In this document: positions 8,432-16,887 of the stretch, piece after piece
Numbering within the stretch: position 1 is the first letter of the stretch
How the letters are laid out: every line of letters starts with the position of its first letter
Source of the DNA: an uncultured Pelagibacteraceae bacterium
GTDB lineage: Bacteria > Pseudomonadota > Alphaproteobacteria > Pelagibacterales > Pelagibacteraceae
NCBI GenBank assembly: GCA_902584995.1
Contig: CACICF010000001.1
Span: forward strand, 82,659 to 146,658
Direction of reading: 5' to 3'
DNA: 64,000 nucleotides
Translations under genes and position numbers: made by a program
The notes under the pieces: model-generated
Database searches by the model: none
Told to the model about the DNA's origin: nothing
Seen by the model: only the letters and a program-made list of their open reading frames with translations

Positions 8432-9940
8432 GTGTCAAAAAGAATTGTTAAAAACATTTTTGAAAATAGTGAAAATGATAAAATTGCAATTTCGTCTGAA
8501 AACAATTCAAAAATTAGTTACAGAGATTTAAAAATATTTGTTGAAGATATTTCAAAACAATTATCAGGAAATGGTATATCTAATAAAGATAGAGCCGCAA
8601 TAGTTCTGCCGAATGGACCATACATGGCCACTAGTTTTTTAGGAATTTCAAGTTACATGTCTGCTGCTCCTCTTAATCCATCATATAAATCAGAAGAGTA
8701 TGAGTTTTATCTTAAGGATTTAAATCCTAAAATAATTATTGTTGAAAAAAATTCAAATAATCCGTCAGTAGAAGTTGCAAAAAAATTAAATATAGAAATT
8801 TGTGAATTGAAAATCCATAAAGATCAACCTGAAGGTTTGTTTGATTTGTTTGATGACAAAAGTGATTATTCATCCCCAAATGAAAATGATGAGGCTTTAG
8901 TCCTGCATACTTCAGGAACTACCTCAAGGCCAAAAATTGTTCCGTTATCAAATAATAATATTTATTCATCTTCTGAAAATATTTCAAAAAGTTTAAGTCT
9001 TACAGACAATGATAATTGTTTAAACATTATGCCATTATTTCATATTCATGGACTTATAGCAGTTTTAGCGACATCAATGAAAGTTGGTGCATCAGTATGT
9101 GCCTCTAGCGGTTTTAATGCATTAAAGTTTCTTGATTTGGCTAGATTAGAAAAAATTACTTGGTATTCAGGCGTACCAACTATGCATCAAGCAATCTTAT
9201 TAAGAGCAAATAAAAATAGGGAGGCCGCAAAAAACTTAAATTTAAGATTAATTAGATCTTCCTCAGCTTCATTGCCTCCTGCTGTATTTAAAGAATTAAA
9301 TGAAACATTTAATTGTCCTGTTATTGAAGCATATGGGATGACTGAAGCAACCCATCAAATGACGTCAAATCCATTACCACCAAAACAACAAAAAGCAGGA
9401 TTTGTAGGCCTACCAGCAGGTCCAGAAGTATGTATTATGAGTGAAAATGGTGACATGATGAAACAAGGTGAAGAAGGCGAAGTATGTATAAAGGGTGAAA
9501 ACGTAACACTTGGTTACGAAAATAATGAAGAAGCAAATAAAACAAGTTTCACAAATGGTTGGTTTAGAACTGGTGATCAAGGATATTTCGACGAAGACGG
9601 ATATTTGAAAATTTCAGGAAGATTGAAAGAAATAATTAATAAGGGTGGAGAAAAAATATCTCCTTTGGAGGTTGATAATGTTTTAATGGATCATCCATCA
9701 ATAGACCAAGCTGTATGTTTTGGTTATGAGGATAAAATGCTTGGTGAAAATATAGCAAGCGCTATAATTATTAAGTCCGGAGAGATGTGTTCAGAAGAAG
9801 ATGTATTAAAATATGCTCAAGAAAAATTAGCAAAATTTAAAATTCCTAAGAAAATTTTTTTTGTAAATGAAATTCCAAAGGGAGCAACTGGTAAGTTACA
9901 AAGAAACGTTTTAGCAAAAAAATTTGGTTTAAGTAGTTAA
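8432..9940 (+). CDS. AMP-dependent acyl-CoA ligase, oxalyl-CoA synthetase (AAE3/Pcs60)-like
   Basis: An adenylate-forming ligase of 502 residues: ATP-binding LVLHTSGTTSRPKIV, EAYGMTEATHQMTSNPL, the GWFRTGDQGYFDEDGYL hinge region and the C-terminal catalytic lysine in PKGATGKLQRN. The TEATHQMTSNPLP segment closely matches, from memory, plant and yeast oxalyl-CoA synthetases, which activate oxalate to oxalyl-CoA. The start is a GTG at 8432 with AAAAGGA about 8 bases upstream, inside the preceding gene's end. It overlaps the next gene by one base (TAATG). The assignment to oxalate is inferred; other short-chain carboxylates are possible. Confidence 0.8.
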   Translation: MSKRIVKNIFENSENDKIAISSENNSKISYRDLKIFVEDISKQLSGNGISNKDRAAIVLPNGPYMATSFLGISSYMSAAPLNPSYKSEEYEFYLKDLNPKIIIVEKNSNNPSVEVAKKLNIEICELKIHKDQPEGLFDLFDDKSDYSSPNENDEALVLHTSGTTSRPKIVPLSNNNIYSSSENISKSLSLTDNDNCLNIMPLFHIHGLIAVLATSMKVGASVCASSGFNALKFLDLARLEKITWYSGVPTMHQAILLRANKNREAAKNLNLRLIRSSSASLPPAVFKELNETFNCPVIEAYGMTEATHQMTSNPLPPKQQKAGFVGLPAGPEVCIMSENGDMMKQGEEGEVCIKGENVTLGYENNEEANKTSFTNGWFRTGDQGYFDEDGYLKISGRLKEIINKGGEKISPLEVDNVLMDHPSIDQAVCFGYEDKMLGENIASAIIIKSGEMCSEEDVLKYAQEKLAKFKIPKKIFFVNEIPKGATGKLQRNVLAKKFGLSS

Positions 9941-10956
9941 TGACAAAAATTTGTATATTTGGTGCAGGATCTATCGGTGGATATTTGGCAGCTTGTTTAA
10001 GTAAAACAAATATAGATTTATCTCTTATAGCAAGAGGACCACACAAAAAAGCGATAGAAGAAAATGGATTGACATTAATTAAGGAGGGTAGGTCTGAAAA
10101 CTTTAAATTAAAAGTAACTGATGATCCCAAAACATTAGATGTACAAGACTATATATTTATTTCTGTAAAGGCTCATGCAATTTCAAATATTGTTGATTCA
10201 CTAAAAAATATTATTGGAGAAAAAACTTCGATTATATCAGCTGTAAATGGCCTCCCTTGGTGGTATTTTTATAAAGCAAATACTGGAACGAATTTAGACA
10301 ACCATCATATTGATAGTGTGGACCCCGAGGGAAAAATATGGAAACATTTAGATCCAGCGAAAGCTATTGGTTGTGTTGTTTACCCAGCTGCTGAAATAAC
10401 CGAACCAGGTGTAATAAAACATAATGGAGGAGAAAGATTTACACTTGGTGAACCTGATGGATCTAAATCAGAAAGACTTAAACTCATTGCTGATTTATTA
10501 ATTGCAGGCGGCTTAAAAGCTCCTCAAAAAAGTAATTTAAGAGATGAAATTTGGATAAAACTTTGGGGTAATTGCTCATTTAATATCATTAGTGCTCTTT
10601 ATGATAAAACCTTGGATGAAATTGGAAATGATCCAGAATTGTTAAAAATAGTAAGAAAATTGATGGAGGAATGCCAACAAGTAGGTGAAAAAATTGGTGT
10701 AAAATTTAATGTTTCTATTGATCATAGAATAAATGCTGCGATTTCTATTAAGGGTCATAAACCATCAACAACCCAAGATTTACATGCTAAACGTCCATTA
10801 GAAATTGATCCAATTATTGGTTCTCTTATTGAAATTGGTAACAAAGTTAACATCAAAACCAAAAATTTAAAATCTGAGTACGAAAAATTAAAAACAAAAG
10901 CAGAAAATCTTGGTTTATACGAAAGATCAAAATTAATTGATCAAATCACAAAATAA
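9940..10956 (+). CDS. Ketopantoate reductase (PanE/ApbA) family dehydrogenase
   Basis: A 338-residue NADPH-dependent 2-oxoacid reductase fold: Rossmann motif GAGSIGGYLAA at residues ~7-17, ISVKAH, the C-terminal helical domain with KLWGNCSFN and an active-site lysine candidate in DEIWIKLWG, and HKPSTTQDLHAKRPLEID, the usual PanE signature. Several such paralogues in alphaproteobacteria do not make pantoate. Its one-base overlap with the acyl-CoA ligase indicates a shared pathway, so it may reduce a small 2-oxoacid from the upstream reactions. True PanE function in CoA synthesis cannot be excluded. Confidence 0.8.
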   Translation: MTKICIFGAGSIGGYLAACLSKTNIDLSLIARGPHKKAIEENGLTLIKEGRSENFKLKVTDDPKTLDVQDYIFISVKAHAISNIVDSLKNIIGEKTSIISAVNGLPWWYFYKANTGTNLDNHHIDSVDPEGKIWKHLDPAKAIGCVVYPAAEITEPGVIKHNGGERFTLGEPDGSKSERLKLIADLLIAGGLKAPQKSNLRDEIWIKLWGNCSFNIISALYDKTLDEIGNDPELLKIVRKLMEECQQVGEKIGVKFNVSIDHRINAAISIKGHKPSTTQDLHAKRPLEIDPIIGSLIEIGNKVNIKTKNLKSEYEKLKTKAENLGLYERSKLIDQITK

Positions 10957-13608
10957 TTAAAAGTTTAAAGATATATCTCTGTGGATAGAATTACATTTTG
11001 AAACATATATAGCTTGTTCTTTTGTAAGTTTTGATTGCAATCTTAATCCAATAGTCTCACTGATAACTTTGTCATGAGCATTTATTCTATCCATATATTT
11101 TTTCTTGAAATTTTTTCTCCAACCAACTTCTTGCTCAAATAACGCAATAGTATCGGCTGTTGAGGATTGAAGTTTTTCAAAATCAACTTCGTCTTCATCC
11201 ATTAAAGTGATAAGATAATCTAATTTATCGGCAAACTCATCAGATCCAGAAATTTCTCCGACTTTTTCAAATATATTATCTATAAACTCTATTGCATCAA
11301 TGTAACCTCTGTTATCTATTTTATTTTTAAGAAGTTTCATTTCTTGCTCTAATTCTTCAAATTTTTCACCATCATTTATAAAACTCTTAATCAACAATAA
11401 ATCTTCGTAAGCATTATCAACTGTTTTTCGATATTTTCTTGTTGCAAGATTTTTTGCTTTATTAATTTTGTTAAATTCATCATTTTTTGATTTCCATTCT
11501 TCTGGGATTTGACTACTTATCTCGTCTATTTCTAGTTTCACATTTTCAATTTTTTGTTCAAGTTTGTTTTTATCTGAAACATCTTCATCATCTAAGTTTC
11601 TAATCTCAGCTTTATACTTATCTATCTTTTTATTTAATTTTAAAATCTTCTTTTGTTTCTTTCTTGTTTTAAAATGTAAGTCTCTGTAATCGACTGCATA
11701 ATCGTTATATAATGTCTCTGTGCTTTTAACCTCATTAACAAGTTCAAAAGAGTACTTAGAATTATCAACATGGCGTTGGAAATAACTTAATTTATCTGCT
11801 GGTAAATTTGCAAGAATAATGTCGTCAAAGTCAGTTATACTTTTGTTTATTACATCAGCATTATTAGAGTAGTTTGCAAATTTATACTCTTGTAAGCAAT
11901 ATTGTAGTTTTGGATTCATCGGAGGTGGAGCAACATTAGACGTTAAATAAACCCTGTTTGGTAAATAATTTACTAGACTAGGGTATGCGCCCACAATTCC
12001 TAAACCGATAAGTTGTAAGATAATAAAAGGAACAACACCTTTCCAGATATCTAATGTTTGGACCACTTTTGGAGCTACACCTTTTAAATAAAATAAAGCA
12101 AATCCAAATGGCGGTGTTAAAAAAGAAGTTTGTAAATTAACACCTATCATTACTCCAAGCCATACAGCTGTAACGTTTGCTCCTGTTTCAGCTAGCAATA
12201 TTGGTGCAATTATTGGCACAACAACAACTGCAATCTCAATAAAATCTAAAAAGAAACCTAACAAGAAAATTACAATCATGACCACAACAAACTGAGTCCA
12301 AAAACCTCCTGGTAAATCTTGAAGAAAATCTCTTACTAATTCCTCACCACCAAATGCTCTAAAGCCTGATGTAAGCATCGCAGCACCAAGAAGGATTATA
12401 AATACCATTGAAGTAGTAATACAAGTCTCAGTAACTACTTCTTTTAAAACGTTTTCAGTTTTAAATGTTCTCCAAAAACTCCATGCAATACCATAAACGA
12501 GAATTGCTACAAAAAATGCGGTAATATAGATAGCACCTAAATTTCTTTCTTCTAAATTTTTAACATTAAGTTCATATGTTGATGCAAGAAAGGTAATAGG
12601 TATTAATGATCCAATTATAAGAATTAAAGGATAAAATGCACTTTTCTTGCCTTCAAATAATCTATAACCAGCCATCAACGTTGCACCAATTGCTCCAATT
12701 GAACCAGCTTGGTTAACTGTTGCTATACCCATCAAAATTGAACCCAAAACTGCAAAAATAAGTGCAAGAGGAGGAATAATTATAACAATTACTCGTAACC
12801 AAAATTTAAAATTAAATTCTCCTTTAAATGGAACTGGTGGGGCTACACCTTTTTTTATTCTCGCATAGAAAAATACATAGATCATGTAAAGCGCGACTAA
12901 AACGAGACCAGGCAAAAGAGCACCAAGGAACATATCACCAGCACTTGAAGACCCAACTCTAAATTCTCCTGGCATGTTAAATTCTCCAGTGACTGCTTTG
13001 TAATCATTTTGACGGATGTTGTTTGCAACATCTGATGCGCTAGCTAATTGGTCAGCGATAATAATTAAAACAATTGATGGGGGTATTATTTGACCTAACG
13101 TTCCAGATGAACATACGATACCACTGGCAAGTTTCCTATCGTAGTTATTATTTAACATAGTAGGTAATGAGATTAATCCCATTGCAATAACAGTTGCCCC
13201 AACAATACCTGTAGTTGCTGCCAACAATGCCCCAACGAAAATTACTGAAATACCTAGACCACCAGGAATTGGACCAAATAATTGACCCATTGTTATTAAT
13301 AAATCTTCTGCAATTTTGGATTTTTGCAGCATAATTCCCATAAAAATAAATAAAGGAATTGCAATTAGGGTGTCAGTTTCAACATCCCAATAATTACTCC
13401 TAAAGTTTGTAATACCAGCAACAAGCCATTCTATCGGACCATCAACTGCAAAATAAGCATCTGCATCACCTTCAAATAAATATCCAAAAAATGCAGCTAA
13501 TCCAATTGATATTATAGCGGAACCAGGAAGCGCAAATGCTACAGGATATCCAGAAGCAAGAGCGACTATCATTATTAAGACTAAAACTGCTAAGAAAAAT
13601 AGTTCCAT
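10957..13608 (-). CDS. dctM: TRAP transporter large permease DctM with ~330-residue coiled-coil C-terminal extension
   Basis: DctM is the ion-coupled transport subunit of TRAP carriers. Residues 1-550 are strongly hydrophobic and contain family landmarks: IPLFIFMGIMLQKS (~84-97), GATVIAMGLISLPTM (~137-151), SSGTLGQIIPPSIVLII (~167-183) and LQTSFLTPPFGFALFYLKG (~492-510). This is longer than the usual ~425 residues because of inserted loops and helices near 185-225 and 320-395. Residues ~555-883 form an extra soluble domain with a highly charged, heptad-like stretch around 640-765 (KKQKKILKLNKKIDKYKAE). It begins 3 bp after dctQ. The mannitol/chloroaromatic-type branch of TRAP permeases is the likely relation. 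The tail's role is unknown. Confidence 0.88.
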   Translation of the reverse strand: MELFFLAVLVLIMIVALASGYPVAFALPGSAIISIGLAAFFGYLFEGDADAYFAVDGPIEWLVAGITNFRSNYWDVETDTLIAIPLFIFMGIMLQKSKIAEDLLITMGQLFGPIPGGLGISVIFVGALLAATTGIVGATVIAMGLISLPTMLNNNYDRKLASGIVCSSGTLGQIIPPSIVLIIIADQLASASDVANNIRQNDYKAVTGEFNMPGEFRVGSSSAGDMFLGALLPGLVLVALYMIYVFFYARIKKGVAPPVPFKGEFNFKFWLRVIVIIIPPLALIFAVLGSILMGIATVNQAGSIGAIGATLMAGYRLFEGKKSAFYPLILIIGSLIPITFLASTYELNVKNLEERNLGAIYITAFFVAILVYGIAWSFWRTFKTENVLKEVVTETCITTSMVFIILLGAAMLTSGFRAFGGEELVRDFLQDLPGGFWTQFVVVMIVIFLLGFFLDFIEIAVVVVPIIAPILLAETGANVTAVWLGVMIGVNLQTSFLTPPFGFALFYLKGVAPKVVQTLDIWKGVVPFIILQLIGLGIVGAYPSLVNYLPNRVYLTSNVAPPPMNPKLQYCLQEYKFANYSNNADVINKSITDFDDIILANLPADKLSYFQRHVDNSKYSFELVNEVKSTETLYNDYAVDYRDLHFKTRKKQKKILKLNKKIDKYKAEIRNLDDEDVSDKNKLEQKIENVKLEIDEISSQIPEEWKSKNDEFNKINKAKNLATRKYRKTVDNAYEDLLLIKSFINDGEKFEELEQEMKLLKNKIDNRGYIDAIEFIDNIFEKVGEISGSDEFADKLDYLITLMDEDEVDFEKLQSSTADTIALFEQEVGWRKNFKKKYMDRINAHDKVISETIGLRLQSKLTKEQAIYVSKCNSIHRDISLNF

Positions 13609-13611
13609 ACT

Positions 13612-14601
13612 TTAATTTTCCTTACCATTTAAAATTTTATGACTACTACCCATGAAATAGCTCGTAAACTGTAAAAGCATGGTAACTGCAAATACTGCTA
13701 AGTATACAGCCATCAAATATAAAAGGTATAAACCATTAGATCCTTGTTGTGTAACTTCAAAGGCAACCACCGGTCCATTTATTATACTTGCTTTTCCATT
13801 AAGTCCCAAAAATAAAACTATCAATACAAGTGGAACACCTAGAAGAGCCGAGCCTAAAAGATTTGTCCAAGCTTTTTTTCTTTCACTAAACGAAGAGTAT
13901 AGCACATCTACTCTTACATGACCTTCGTGAATTAAAGCATAAGCGCTTGCAAATAAATATAGTGCAGCATACCAGAAACGAACAAGGTCTCCTTGAAAAG
14001 CTTGTTCATATGAAAATATAAATCTGGAAAGAACAATTATGAACTCACTTACAACAACTAAAACTGCTAACCAAATAAATCCAACAGATTTTGTAAAGTA
14101 ACCAATTACAAATGAAATTAATATAATTGGAAAATGTATAAATGTAATTCTTTCTGGTGATTTCACCATAAAGGCTTTCACTTCTGGACTAAATATTGCT
14201 TCCCATAATCTTTCAACAACCATAAAAGAAATTATAAAGTCTGCAACACCAACTAAAAAGACCGCCCAAAAAGATGATCTAACCAAGTAAGCTGAAAATT
14301 TTGATAATATCTCTGAATCTCGTTCTAAAGATTGAGAGTAAGTTTTAAAAACATAAATTATTACTGCTACTATGCATATTAAATATACTCCAATTTGCAT
14401 GAAACCATAATTTAAAGCAGATCCATCAAGTGCCTTTTTCTTGTAGCCAAACATTTCGTAATGAGAGAAAATTTTTTTAACTCCAGGCCAATCACTCCAA
14501 ACTGTTAAAACATTATTTATTAGGAATGCTAGGGTGAAAGCTAATACTGAGTAGCTTAAAATTCTTAAATATAAAGATATTTTGCTGCTTTCTGAACTCA
14601 T
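13612..14601 (-). CDS. dctQ: TRAP transporter small permease DctQ, N-terminally extended
   Basis: DctQ is the membrane partner that pairs with DctM. The family signature EGHVRVDVLY is in the C-terminal half, followed by two hydrophobic helices. At 329 residues it is about twice the usual length: three or four additional transmembrane segments precede the canonical four-helix core, including a segment containing YVFKTYSQSLERD on a presumed loop. Located between dctP and dctM, with a terminator-like hairpin upstream that would lower its expression relative to dctP. Confidence 0.85.
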   Translation of the reverse strand: MSSESSKISLYLRILSYSVLAFTLAFLINNVLTVWSDWPGVKKIFSHYEMFGYKKKALDGSALNYGFMQIGVYLICIVAVIIYVFKTYSQSLERDSEILSKFSAYLVRSSFWAVFLVGVADFIISFMVVERLWEAIFSPEVKAFMVKSPERITFIHFPIILISFVIGYFTKSVGFIWLAVLVVVSEFIIVLSRFIFSYEQAFQGDLVRFWYAALYLFASAYALIHEGHVRVDVLYSSFSERKKAWTNLLGSALLGVPLVLIVLFLGLNGKASIINGPVVAFEVTQQGSNGLYLLYLMAVYLAVFAVTMLLQFTSYFMGSSHKILNGKEN

Positions 14602-14645
14602 ATGAATTTAAATTTCTATTAGTAATACTTAATTTTAAAATAAAA

Positions 14646-14671
14646 AAAAGGGCCCAAAAGAGGGCCCTTTT
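14646..14671 (-). terminator. Intrinsic terminator/attenuator between dctP and dctQ
   Basis: Read leftward, a 10-bp stem AAAAGGGCCC/GGGCCCTTTT (14662-14671 with 14646-14655) with a six-base loop is followed by a run of T on the minus strand, corresponding to the A-run 14642-14649. It sits 19 bp after the dctP stop and 44 bp before the dctQ start. Position and form fit partial termination, giving an excess of binding protein over permease. Confidence 0.85.
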
Positions 14672-14690
14672 AATATCAAATTAAGCTTGA

Positions 14691-15821
14691 TTACATTCCT
14701 AAAGCTCTGTTTCTTTGAGAAATGTAAGGTGAGTCAGACAAGTTAGTCCAAGATCCAATGTCTTTTCTTGCTTTTAAGAAGCTCGAATGAACTCTTTCAG
14801 CAAGACCACTGCTAGCTCTTGTTTCTTCAAACACTTCGTTAGCAGCTGATGCAAAGCCATCATAAACCTTGTCGCTAAACTTCTCTAGTTTAACACCATG
14901 ATCATTGATCAATCTAGCTAAAGCCGCACCATTTTTAGCATTGTACTCAGACATCATTACGTCGTTTTCCATTGCTGCAGCAGCTTCAATCAATAATTGA
15001 TCTGATTTGTTTAAGCTTGTGAACCAAGATTTGTTTGTTCCACATGCTAACATTGATCCAGGCTCGTGCATACCAGGATAGTAGTAGTATTTAGCAGCTT
15101 CTTGGAATTTCATAGCTTCATCATTCCATGGACCTACCCACTCTGTAGCATCAATTGCTCCAGATACTAGGTTTTCGTAAATTTGTCCACCAGGTAATGA
15201 AACTGGAGATCCTCCAAGTTTACCAATTACTTGTCCACCTAAACCAGGCATACGCATTTTTAAACCTTTGAAGTCATTAGGGCTTCTAATCTTTTTGTTA
15301 AACCATCCACCCATTTGAACTCCTGTGCTTCCACACATAAAGTTTTTAAGACCAAATTTGTCAGCTAGTTCATCCCATAACTCTTGACCACCTGCAAATC
15401 TAATCCATGCATTCATTTCAGTGTAAGTAAAACCAAATGGTACCGCTGTAAAATAACCCCAAGCTGGATCTTTCTTCACCCAGTAGTAGTCAGCAGCATG
15501 GTACATTTGTGAGTTACCAGATGCAACTTCATCAAATGAGTCAAATGCTTTAACTCTTTCGTTCGCTGCATAATAAGTAACTTGAATTCTACCATCACTT
15601 ATATCTGAGATTCTTTGTGCAAATCTTTGAGCTCCTGTTCCTAAACCTGGAAAGTCTCTTCCCCAAGTAGCAACCATTGATGCTTCAATTCTTTCAGCAG
15701 CAACAGCTGGAGCAGCTAAAGATGATGCAGCTACAGCAGCAACACCTGTTGCAGCAGCAGCTTTAAAGAACTTACGTCTTGAAGGTGTTTTTTTAACCTT
15801 CAGCTTTTTGTCTTTAATCAT
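14691..15821 (-). CDS. dctP: TRAP substrate-binding protein DctP, TakP-like, Tat-exported
   Basis: This periplasmic binding protein captures an organic acid for the DctQM permease. The N-terminus has a twin-arginine motif SRRKFFK (residues 14-20) followed by an Ala-rich segment ending AVAAE, indicating Tat export. The conserved carboxylate-binding arginine lies in KMRMPGLGG, and GAIDATEWVGPWND, AKYYYYPGMHEPG match the TakP branch, whose studied members bind 2-oxoacids or lactate (some with a cation). A strong AGAGGAG precedes the ATG by 6 bases. Downstream genes for 2-hydroxyacid oxidation suggest lactate, glycolate or their 2-oxoacids as ligand (inference). Confidence 0.92.
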   Translation of the reverse strand: MIKDKKLKVKKTPSRRKFFKAAAATGVAAVAASSLAAPAVAAERIEASMVATWGRDFPGLGTGAQRFAQRISDISDGRIQVTYYAANERVKAFDSFDEVASGNSQMYHAADYYWVKKDPAWGYFTAVPFGFTYTEMNAWIRFAGGQELWDELADKFGLKNFMCGSTGVQMGGWFNKKIRSPNDFKGLKMRMPGLGGQVIGKLGGSPVSLPGGQIYENLVSGAIDATEWVGPWNDEAMKFQEAAKYYYYPGMHEPGSMLACGTNKSWFTSLNKSDQLLIEAAAAMENDVMMSEYNAKNGAALARLINDHGVKLEKFSDKVYDGFASAANEVFEETRASSGLAERVHSSFLKARKDIGSWTNLSDSPYISQRNRALGM

Positions 15822-15836
15822 TTATTTCTCCTCTTT

Positions 15837-15902
15837 AGTTAATTAACTGCAGGATATTAAACACATATGTTACTTAGAGTCATTTTAAAAATGACAATAT
15901 CC
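15837..15902 (-). promoter_or_regulatory. Predicted folded leader of dctP
   Basis: On the minus strand an outer stem GGATATT/AATATCC (15896-15902 with 15852-15858) encloses a hairpin GTCATT/AATGAC (15890-15895 with 15879-15884, five-base loop) directly stacked on it, and a weaker AACA/TGTT hairpin (ACATATGT core at 15863-15870). A perfect palindrome AGTTAATTAACT follows at 15837-15848, just before the dctP ribosome binding site. The pairings are visible but A+T-rich, and I cannot test covariation. It could be an RNA regulatory element, a protein operator, or an end signal for the gene at 15925. Confidence 0.4.
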
Positions 15903-15924
15903 AGTGAAATACAACTTCAGATTG

Positions 15925-16878
15925 TTAATTTACTTTATTTTTACAGTTTCCAGTTTTGAAAAATTCATCAATATTATCAATAGCTAAATTAGCCATCGCA
16001 GTCCTAGTTTCTTTAGTGGCACTACCTAAATGTGGAAGAATGAAAGCACTTTTGTGCTTATAATAACCTTTATTTAAATGTGGCTCATTTTTGTAAACAT
16101 CTAATCCTACTGCATAAACTTTCCTTCTGTTAAGTGCATCAATCATTGCCTCATCTTCAATAATGTCTCCTCTTGCAACATTGGTTACAACTGCGCCCTT
16201 TGGTAAATATTCAATTGTATCTTTATTAATCATATCAATTGTTTCTTTTGATGCTGGACAGCATACTGATAGCACATCTGATACAGATAAAAGATCTTTT
16301 AAATTATCATGATAAATAGCACCTTGCTCTTTATCTTCACTTAGTTTTGATCTGTTATGATAGTGAATTATCATACCAAGAGATTTTGCTACTTTTGCAA
16401 TTTTTTGTCCAATTCTTCCCATCCCTAGAATTCCTAATCTAGTACCTGTAAGTTGTTTCCCAATTAAAAGATCAGCTGACCAAACCCATCCTCCTTGTCT
16501 TGCTTGCTCAATTCCTTCTGAAGCTCTTCTACATGCACCTAAAATTAATAATACTCCAATTTCAGCAGTAGCATCTGTTAAAACATCTGGAGTATTTGTT
16601 ACAGCAATACCTCTATTTTTTGCTGCCTCTAAATCAATATTTCCAAATCCAACTGCAAAGTTAGAAAGTATTTTAATACTATCTGGTAATTGATTAATTG
16701 TATCAGCATCCAACTTATCAGTTAATGCTGAAAGTATACCATCACAACCTTGGCTCATTTCTATTAATTTTTTTTGTGAGTAAAGTTCATCATTTAAATT
16801 TAGATTTGCATCAAACATTTCCTTTGCTCGATCTTCACAAGATCTAAGCAATCTTCTAGTAACTAAAATTTTTTTCAT
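15925..16878 (-). CDS. D-isomer-specific 2-hydroxyacid dehydrogenase (glyoxylate reductase-like)
   Basis: An NAD(P)H-dependent reductase for 2-oxoacids such as glyoxylate, hydroxypyruvate or pyruvate. NFAVGFGNID, the Rossmann motif LGMGRIG (~151-157), and the catalytic set Arg236 (NVARGD), Glu265 (KNEPHL) and His283 (LPHLGSA) are all present in a 317-residue protein of standard length. The HNRS segment after beta-2 suggests NADP preference, since an Arg follows where NAD enzymes have an acidic residue. It lies between the GlcD-type oxidase (9 bp upstream) and dctP, inside the organic-acid module. Confidence 0.9.
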   Translation of the reverse strand: MKKILVTRRLLRSCEDRAKEMFDANLNLNDELYSQKKLIEMSQGCDGILSALTDKLDADTINQLPDSIKILSNFAVGFGNIDLEAAKNRGIAVTNTPDVLTDATAEIGVLLILGACRRASEGIEQARQGGWVWSADLLIGKQLTGTRLGILGMGRIGQKIAKVAKSLGMIIHYHNRSKLSEDKEQGAIYHDNLKDLLSVSDVLSVCCPASKETIDMINKDTIEYLPKGAVVTNVARGDIIEDEAMIDALNRRKVYAVGLDVYKNEPHLNKGYYKHKSAFILPHLGSATKETRTAMANLAIDNIDEFFKTGNCKNKVN

Positions 16879-16887
16879 ACAATTTGA

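Noticed and set aside
4196..10956. Genomic island by base composition
   Set aside because: No change in base composition, mobile genes, integrase or flanking repeats could be seen around this stretch.
10957..11945. Separate gene fused to dctM by a sequencing frameshift
   Set aside because: The frame is continuous with no internal ATG plus ribosome binding site at the junction (~residue 550), and composition is uniform; kept as a real extension though a check against relatives is stated.
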